Source of the DNA: an uncultured Oscillospiraceae bacterium
GTDB lineage: Bacteria > Bacillota > Clostridia > Oscillospirales > Acutalibacteraceae
Assembly: GCA_900550315.1 (NCBI GenBank)
Contig: URRK01000048.1
Location: 1 to 10,318, forward strand
DNA length: 10,318 nt
Direction of reading: 5' to 3'
Part shown: positions 6,640 to 10,318 of the stretch, piece by piece
Position numbering within the stretch: position 1 is the stretch's first letter
How the letters are laid out: each line of letters opens with the position of its first letter
Notes under the pieces: model-generated
The model's database searches: none
Seen by the model: only the letters and a program-made list of their open reading frames with translations
What the model was told of the DNA's origin: nothing
Program-made: the position numbers and the translations under genes

Positions 6640-6805
6640 TTAACTTTTAAAATGAATGCCGGTTTCAAGGCCCTATTTTTAAATTTACCTGCAACCGGTT
6701 AAATTTCAGCTTTTCAAAGGTAAAACCCCGAGTTAACATAGTGCTATTTTAGGCTTACAAAGGCAAAACGGCAAAGACAAATATGGGTTGTAAAAACGCA
6801 AATAA
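6640..6805. other. Intergenic stretch without a recognisable feature
   Basis: AT-rich spacer between the promoter of the minus-strand membrane protein gene and the small-RNA candidate. It contains a short direct repeat TTAAATTT (near 6680 and 6700). I see no gene, hairpin or promoter in it that I would support. Confidence 0.4.
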
Positions 6806-6808
6806 TTA

Positions 6809-6837
6809 TTGCCTGTAGAGGAAAAATAAGGTATAAT
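6809..6837 (+). promoter_or_regulatory. Promoter of a possible small RNA
   Basis: -35-like TTGCCT (6809-6814), 17 bases, perfect -10 TATAAT (6832-6837). No open frame with a ribosome site follows before the terminator at 6885-6930. Confidence 0.55.
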
Positions 6838-6843
6838 AGACTT

Positions 6844-6930
6844 TGCAAAGAAACTTATCGAAAATAGTTATTATAAAATAAAAGGTCCCGATGAGTACAG
6901 AAAAAATCTGAAACTCAACGGGGCTTTTTT
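6844..6930 (+). ncRNA. Candidate small untranslated RNA (promoter to terminator, about 87 nt)
   Basis: From the expected start near 6844 to the last T of a U-tract at 6930 the transcript would be about 87 bases. Its 5' half is AT-rich and weakly structured; its 3' half is one long hairpin. The only ATG in it (6891) opens a six-codon frame with no ribosome site. It lies between two divergent genes and belongs to neither. It matches no RNA family I know; the call rests on the paired promoter and terminator. Confidence 0.35.
6885..6930 (+). terminator. Intrinsic terminator with extended hairpin
   Basis: Outer stem 6885-6896 pairs with 6913-6924 (one A-A mismatch, one G-T). The inner stem CAGA/TCTG closes an AAAAA loop. 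Six T's follow at 6925-6930. Confidence 0.7.
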
Positions 6931-7006
6931 GTTTGCATTTTTAATCGTAACCGCACATTTCAGCACAGCAACCCAAGATTACAACATAGCATTTTTTCAA
7001 AAAAAG

Positions 7007-7041
7007 AGCCGTGGTCTTGTGAACCACGGCTTAATTTTTTT
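7007..7041. terminator. Bidirectional terminator just outside the left inverted repeat
   Basis: Perfect 9-bp stem AGCCGTGGT (7007-7015) / ACCACGGCT (7023-7031) with a 7-base loop. Rightward it is followed by TAATTTTTTT, where the T-run belongs to the inverted repeat. Leftward, the minus strand reads CTCTTTTTTT after the stem. It would stop transcription entering the recombinase segment and also transcription leaving it to the left. Confidence 0.7.
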
Positions 7042-7059
7042 CGTAGAGTTGGCCACTCT
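7032..7059 (+). repeat. Left inverted repeat (IRL) flanking the tyrosine recombinase gene
   Basis: 28 bp, 26 of 28 identical to the reverse complement of 8516-8543; the two differences are at 7036 and 7045. The core TTCGTAGAGT, spacer TGGCC, ACTCTAAGAA (extending to 7065) is itself a near-palindrome, 10-bp arms with one mismatch around 5 bp. This is the shape of a tyrosine-recombinase crossover site. Confidence 0.8.
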
Positions 7060-7091
7060 AAGAAGCCAACATTTACCACATTTGCAAGACA

Positions 7092-7120
7092 AGTATAACA
7101 TAGGAAAGTAAAAAACGCAA
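7092..7120 (-). promoter_or_regulatory. Outward-facing promoter inside the putative invertible segment
   Basis: On the minus strand, -35 TTGCGT (7115-7120), 17 bases, -10 TATACT (7092-7097) with an extended TGT in front. It lies 33 bp inside the left inverted repeat and points out through it. As drawn, transcripts starting near 7085 meet the minus-strand U-tract of the 7007-7031 hairpin; after inversion they would run toward the gene at 8637. Confidence 0.6.
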
Positions 7121-7316
7121 GGGGGAAAGTGAATTTTCTAAGTTTTTCCATAAAAGTTCTCTGATTTTTTAAATATTTTTGATATGTTTTGAAATGCTTA
7201 AAAGCCTTTTGCAGTCTAAACAGCAGTCAGAATACAAGAGAATTTAAATGTTACTGCTTGTTGCAGCTTGATACGCCAATTGCGGACAACAGAAATTTAA
7301 TTTGGAGGAATCGGTA

Positions 7317-8429
7317 ATGCGAAAAGGTGAAAACATTTTTAAACGAAAAGACGGACGATGGGAAGCCCGGTATATTAAGGGCTATGAGCTATCCGGCAAG
7401 GCAAAATACGGTTATTGTTACGGAAAAAGCTATAAACAGGCTAAGGAAAAGGTAACTGCCTGTAAGGCGGCGCTGCTTGCGGGCCAACCCGCACCGAAAG
7501 CCGGGCCGCGCCGCCGCTTTGCCTATTATTGCGATGAATGGCTGAAAATTCGTAAAAGTAAGATCAGAGAGTCAACTTACATTAAATATAACACCATTCT
7601 TGAAAAGTATATTAAACCAAAGTTGGGCAGCTGCATTCCGCTTGGTATTTCTACCGGTATGGTAGAGGAGTTTACACAGCAGCTTTTATTTGATGAAAAA
7701 CTTTCCGTTAAAACGGTACACGATATATTAGTACTGCTGCACGGTTTGTTAAAGTACACAGCTCTGCAGTTTCCGGGGCTTTTTCCGGCAATTGAAATGA
7801 ACTACCCCAAAGAAAACCGAAAAGAAATGCGTGTGCTTTCCCGCAGCGAGCAGGAAAGGTTTGTAAAGTTTTTGCTGAAAGATACAGACCCCTGCAAATT
7901 CAGCGTGCTGCTTATGCTGCTCAGCGGTATGCGCATTGGGGAGCTTTGCGCTCTGCAATGGAAAAACATTAATCTGCGGGAACAAACCATTTGCATTACC
8001 GCCACTTTACAGCGACTCCGCGATACGGCAGCGGCCAACAGGGCCCGCACCCGAATTGTTATTGGCGCCCCGAAAAGCGACACTTCTATGCGAACTATCC
8101 CCATGACCGATTATGTTACGGAACTTTGCAGTCGGTTTCAAGCCAAAAACACGGCATATATTCTTACCGGAACAGAGGAATATATGGAGCCGCGCACCCT
8201 ACAGTATCGCATAGCTAAATATACAAAAGAGTGCGGGCTGGAGGGCGTACACGCCCATACATTACGGCACACCTTTGCCACAAGGGCTGTAGAAGTCGGG
8301 TTCGAGATCAAATCGCTTTCGGAGGTTTTAGGGCACGCCAATACCTCTATTACCTTAGAGCGTTATGTTCATTCGTCTATGGAATTAAAACGGGAAAACA
8401 TGGACAAGTTAACAGCCGTTGGTTTTTGA
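7317..8429 (+). CDS. Tyrosine-type site-specific recombinase/integrase
   Basis: Phage-integrase-family recombinase, 370 residues, which exchanges DNA strands through a phosphotyrosine link. Domains: N-terminal arm-binding region (about 3-45, KGENIFKRKDGRWEARYIKG, ending in YGKSYKQAKEKV); SAM-like core-binding domain (about 65-150); catalytic domain (about 165-365). The full catalytic set is visible: Arg206 (SGMRIGEL), Lys253 (PKSDTSMR), His314 and Arg317 (HTLRH), His340 (LGHANTSIT) and Tyr350 (ERYVH). Start: ATG at 7317, 8 bases after GGAGG (7304-7308); an in-frame TTG at 7302 overlaps the ribosome site and is rejected. No excisionase gene or phage genes are nearby. Its place between inverted repeats, next to a secreted-protein operon, argues for a DNA-inversion enzyme rather than a prophage integrase. 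Family is certain; inversion role is inferred. Confidence 0.93.
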   Translation: MRKGENIFKRKDGRWEARYIKGYELSGKAKYGYCYGKSYKQAKEKVTACKAALLAGQPAPKAGPRRRFAYYCDEWLKIRKSKIRESTYIKYNTILEKYIKPKLGSCIPLGISTGMVEEFTQQLLFDEKLSVKTVHDILVLLHGLLKYTALQFPGLFPAIEMNYPKENRKEMRVLSRSEQERFVKFLLKDTDPCKFSVLLMLLSGMRIGELCALQWKNINLREQTICITATLQRLRDTAAANRARTRIVIGAPKSDTSMRTIPMTDYVTELCSRFQAKNTAYILTGTEEYMEPRTLQYRIAKYTKECGLEGVHAHTLRHTFATRAVEVGFEIKSLSEVLGHANTSITLERYVHSSMELKRENMDKLTAVGF

Positions 8430-8515
8430 GTTATTCGCAGTCGGGTTTTTGTGTCAAAAAAGCAAAAAAACCGAAAAAATGCGCCATTTTACCGCTAAAA
8501 AAGAACTTTTTAAAC

Positions 8516-8543
8516 AGAGTGGCCAACTCCACGAAAAATATTA
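8516..8543 (-). repeat. Right inverted repeat (IRR) flanking the tyrosine recombinase gene
   Basis: Reverse-complement partner of 7032-7059, 26 of 28 identical. Forward it begins AGAGTGGCCAACTCCACG. Its inner flank is unlike that of the left copy, so the shared block ends exactly at AGAGT, as expected for a crossover site rather than a longer duplication. Confidence 0.8.
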
Positions 8544-8558
8544 CGCCGGCGGACCGGC
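8534..8558 (-). terminator. Inward-facing hairpin outside the right inverted repeat
   Basis: Stem GCCGG (8545-8549) / CCGGC (8554-8558) around CGGA. On the minus strand it is followed by GTAATATTTTT, whose T's belong to the repeat, so it would stop leftward transcription entering the segment. On the plus strand it is followed by A's and gives no U-tract, so rightward transcription out of the segment would pass. Short stem; moderate support. Confidence 0.45.
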
Positions 8559-8596
8559 ACCACAAAAAGCAACATATTGTTTTTTGCGGCCTTGCT

Positions 8597-8610
8597 GTGG
8601 TAAATACTAC
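8597..8610. promoter_or_regulatory. Candidate operator upstream of the TetR gene
   Basis: Near-palindrome GTGGTA-AA-TACTAC, 27 bp before the TetR start codon. The overlapping 10-mer TGTGGTAAAT (8596-8605) also occurs at 7071-7080 on the minus strand, just after the outward promoter. TetR proteins usually bind near their own gene; binding here is inferred. Confidence 0.35.
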
Positions 8611-8636
8611 ATATTTCGACAACGGAGGCGAAATAT

Positions 8637-9248
8637 ATGGTACCAAAGGAAAATATGCGGCAGGCGATTATTGACGCTGCCGTTGCAATTGTTGCCCAAT
8701 ACGGACTTGACAAAACAACCACCAGACTGATTGCAACCGAAGCGAATCTGAATGAAATGTACCTTTACCGTTGTTTTAAAAATAAGGAGGACATTTTAAG
8801 CAAAGCGTTTTACGCCAAAGATGTTGATTTTGTAAGGCATATACATAAAGCTTTGCCTGTTATGCGGGCAACAACTTTAACCTGGAAGGAGCGCTGCTTT
8901 CAGCTTTGGAAAACCTGCTGGGAGTTTGTTCTTAAAAAACCGGACGATTGCCGTTTTTACATTCAGTATTACTATTCCGCAAATTGCAAAAAGTATGCAT
9001 ACGCCGAACATTTAAAGCTGTACAAACCGCTAATTAACGAAATAAGCTTTGCTTTTAAGGCAGAAACCAATGTGGTTATGCTTTTGCACCAGATATTTGA
9101 TACAATGTTATCCTTTGCCGAGCGGGTACAAACCGGGGAGTTCCCCAATAATGAGGAAACAACAAAAGCAACCTTTCGGCAGGTGTTTGGCTTTGTTGCC
9201 ATTAACGCACTGCCGGAATTGCTGGAGGCAGATTGGGCGGAGACTTAA
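8637..9248 (+). CDS. TetR/AcrR-family transcriptional regulator
   Basis: 203 residues. The N-terminal TetR helix-turn-helix spans about 7-55: MRQAIIDAAVAIVAQYGLDK, TTTRLIATEANLNEMYLYRCF, then KNKEDILSKAF. The TxRxIA and NEMYLYRCFKNKE parts are the classic operator-recognition pattern. The C-terminal part, rich in aromatic and basic residues (CRFYIQYYYSANCKKYAYAEH), is a variable ligand/dimer domain; no ligand can be named. Start: ATG at 8637, 8 bases after GGAGG (8624-8628). The stop overlaps the next gene's start (TAATG), so it is translationally coupled to the signal peptidase and probably regulates this same operon. A palindrome-like GTGGTA-AA-TACTAC at 8597-8610 is a candidate operator. 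The promoter here is weak or absent as drawn. Confidence 0.9.
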   Translation: MVPKENMRQAIIDAAVAIVAQYGLDKTTTRLIATEANLNEMYLYRCFKNKEDILSKAFYAKDVDFVRHIHKALPVMRATTLTWKERCFQLWKTCWEFVLKKPDDCRFYIQYYYSANCKKYAYAEHLKLYKPLINEISFAFKAETNVVMLLHQIFDTMLSFAERVQTGEFPNNEETTKATFRQVFGFVAINALPELLEADWAET

Positions 9249-9796
9249 TGAACCAAACCTTTAAAAAAATTTGGAATGTTATTGGCACCGTACTGGTTGC
9301 AATTGTACTTTTACTTGCAGTTGCCTTGGTAGGCGTGCGGCTTGTGGGCTTAAAAACTTACGCGGTTGTTTCCGGCTCTATGGAGCCCACCTACCCTACC
9401 GGGTCGCTGCTTTATGTAAAAAAGGCAAACGCGCAGGAGTTAAAGGTTGGCGAAGCCATTACCTTTATGCTGGATGAGAACTCCGTTGCTACGCACCGTA
9501 TTATAGAAATTATTCCAGACCGTGCAGATAGCAGTGTTTTGCGCTTTCGCACCAAGGGCGATGCCAACAACACACCGGACAGTACCCCCGTGCATTGCAA
9601 AAATGTTATTGGTAAGCCGGTGTTTTCTGTTCCTTACCTTGGGTACTTTGCCCATTTTGTGCAAAACCCGCCGGGTTCGTACGCCGCAATTGGGTTTGCC
9701 GTTATTTTGGCGGCACTTGTGTTCCTGCCGGATTTGTTAAACGGAAAAGGAAGCAAGGGCAGAAAAGCTGCCGAAAACAAAGGGGTAACGCCGTAA
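9248..9796 (+). CDS. sipW: Signal peptidase I, SipW/archaeal-type (S26B)
   Basis: Membrane serine protease that removes signal peptides from a restricted set of secreted proteins. 182 residues, close to Bacillus SipW. Order: N-terminal membrane helix (about 10-34); SGSMEPTYPTG (42-52) with nucleophile Ser44; VATHRI with His83, the residue that replaces the usual Lys base in SipW and ER-type enzymes; TKGDAN (102-107) with conserved Asp105; C-terminal membrane helix (about 143-163) and a basic tail. Start ATG 9248 shares an A with the TetR stop and has GCGGAG 5 bases upstream; an in-frame TTG at 9233 lies inside the TetR gene and has no ribosome site. Its likely substrate is the next gene product, 33 bases downstream. 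Same role as SipW with TasA in Bacillus. Confidence 0.92.
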   Translation: MNQTFKKIWNVIGTVLVAIVLLLAVALVGVRLVGLKTYAVVSGSMEPTYPTGSLLYVKKANAQELKVGEAITFMLDENSVATHRIIEIIPDRADSSVLRFRTKGDANNTPDSTPVHCKNVIGKPVFSVPYLGYFAHFVQNPPGSYAAIGFAVILAALVFLPDLLNGKGSKGRKAAENKGVTP

Positions 9797-9829
9797 GGCT
9801 CCCAAATATATTTTCAGGAGGTTTTTGTA

Positions 9830-10318
9830 ATGAGAGCAAAAACAAAAGTAGTAGCATTGTCACTTTGTGCGGTAATGCTTGTGGCAGCTTCGGTAGCTAC
9901 AACAATCGCTTTCTTAAAATCAAGCGATTCCGTTAAAAACACTTTTACGGTTGGTAAAGTGTCAATCACATTAGACGAAGCAAAGGTCAACGAATACGGC
10001 CAAACCACCGGCGAAGTGCGCGTAAAAGAAAATACTTATAAGCTGATTCCGGGGCACGAGTACACCAAAGACCCTACCGTACACTTAACGGCCGGCAGCG
10101 AAAAAAGCTACCTGTTTGTTAAGGTTGAAAACGGACTTTCCGCCATTGAGGACGACACAAAAATTGAGACCCAAATTCTTGCCAACGGCTGGGAAAAGCT
10201 GAATAATGTTGCCGGCGTTTACTACCGGGAAGCAGAAGCAACCGCCACAAATGCCGATTACCCGGTTTTCGGCAACTTTACGCTGGCCGGTAATGCAGAC
10301 GTTGCGGGCTATGCAGAC
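9830..10318 (+). CDS. SipW-dependent secreted protein, TasA/camelysin-like, 3' end outside window
   Basis: The first 163 residues of a secreted protein; the gene runs past the right edge. A SipW-type signal sequence is clear: basic MRAKTK, hydrophobic core to about residue 28, then TTIAFLKSSDSVKNTFTVGKV, matching the SipW-substrate pattern in which the cleavage region is followed by a Ser/Asp stretch and NTFTVG. The mature part is beta-rich, with VSITLDEA and a LIPGHEYTKDPTVHL motif typical of TasA/CalY (peptidase M73, camelysin) proteins. Start: ATG at 9830 with AGGAGG (9816-9821) 8 bases upstream. TasA forms matrix fibres in Bacillus; relatives are surface or biofilm proteins. It is the last visible gene of the operon begun by the TetR gene and would be the phase-variable product if the upstream segment inverts. 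Confidence 0.9.
   Translation, partial: MRAKTKVVALSLCAVMLVAASVATTIAFLKSSDSVKNTFTVGKVSITLDEAKVNEYGQTTGEVRVKENTYKLIPGHEYTKDPTVHLTAGSEKSYLFVKVENGLSAIEDDTKIETQILANGWEKLNNVAGVYYREAEATATNADYPVFGNFTLAGNADVAGYAD

Larger units (their letters stand above)
7060..8515. other. Putative invertible segment carrying its own recombinase and an outward promoter
   Basis: The 1,456 bp between the 28-bp inverted repeats contain the tyrosine recombinase gene and, at the left end, a promoter pointing out. Inverted sites bound by a tyrosine recombinase give inversion, not excision. Flipping would place the promoter in front of the TetR-signal peptidase-TasA-like operon. Only one orientation is visible here, so inversion is a prediction. 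Confidence 0.55.

Noticed and set aside
8486..8514. Minus-strand promoter-like TTTAAA-17-TAAAAT inside the right end of the invertible segment
   Set aside because: AT-rich and weak, pointing inward and antisense to the recombinase gene. Could be real but not supportable over background.
7032..8543. Reading the paired repeats as attL/attR of an integrated phage or as insertion-sequence ends
   Set aside because: attL and attR would be in direct, not inverted, orientation. No target-site duplication is visible outside the repeats, and the enzyme is a tyrosine recombinase, not a transposase. Not fully excluded.
8564..8585. AT-only hairpin (AAAAAGCAA / TTGTTTTTT) upstream of the TetR gene as a terminator
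   Set aside because: The T-run is itself part of a weak stem, leaving no separate U-tract; unlikely to stop transcription well, though it could lower read-through from the inverted promoter.

Overview
The window reads as chromosome of a low- to moderate-GC Firmicute, most likely a gut-type Clostridia (Oscillospirales/Lachnospirales-like). The basis is the AGGAGG-type ribosome binding sites, consensus sigma-A promoters (TTGACA/TATAAT, 17-bp spacers), strong intrinsic terminators, and families common there: large serine recombinase, DUF4143 ATPase, DUF6198-type membrane protein, and a SipW/TasA-like pair. It is accessory in character, with two unrelated site-specific recombinases. No rRNA, tRNA or CRISPR array was seen.

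Layout. (1) 1-1658, minus: a large serine recombinase running off the left edge, with its own promoter at 1694-1722. (2) 1770-3180: paired palindromes and a strong promoter drive a GTG-started AAA_14/DUF4143 ATPase that ends in a terminator. (3) 3225-3637: a perfect consensus promoter, an orphan HipB-like XRE regulator and a 13-bp-stem terminator. (4) 3702-5151: a promoter carrying a third copy of the palindrome, two leader hairpins, then a nitroreductase and a DUF6198-type membrane protein in one operon. (5) 5152-5565: no intact gene, possibly a decayed one on the minus strand. (6) 5566-6632, minus: a single-pass membrane-anchored protein of unknown function with a good promoter. (7) 6809-6930: promoter plus terminator with no gene, a small-RNA candidate. 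(8) 7007-8558: a tyrosine recombinase gene inside a segment bounded by 28-bp inverted repeats, each with a hairpin just outside. (9) 8637-10318: TetR regulator, SipW-type signal peptidase and a TasA/camelysin-like secreted protein cut by the right edge, tightly packed as an operon.

The most interesting reading joins (8) and (9). The inverted repeats (7032-7059 and 8516-8543, 26 of 28 identical) enclose the recombinase gene and an outward-facing extended -10 promoter at 7092-7120. In the orientation seen, this promoter fires left into a hairpin with a U-tract (7007-7031 on the minus strand). If the 1.5-kb segment flipped, the same promoter would face right, into the TetR-SipW-TasA-like operon, past a hairpin that has no U-tract in that direction. 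That is the architecture of a phase-variation switch for a surface or matrix protein, with the recombinase encoded on the invertible DNA. The window shows only one orientation, so inversion is inferred, not observed.

A second pattern is a shared palindrome (AATTCCRAWWTCGGWAT-like) at the promoters of the ATPase gene and the nitroreductase operon, suggesting that one regulator controls both.
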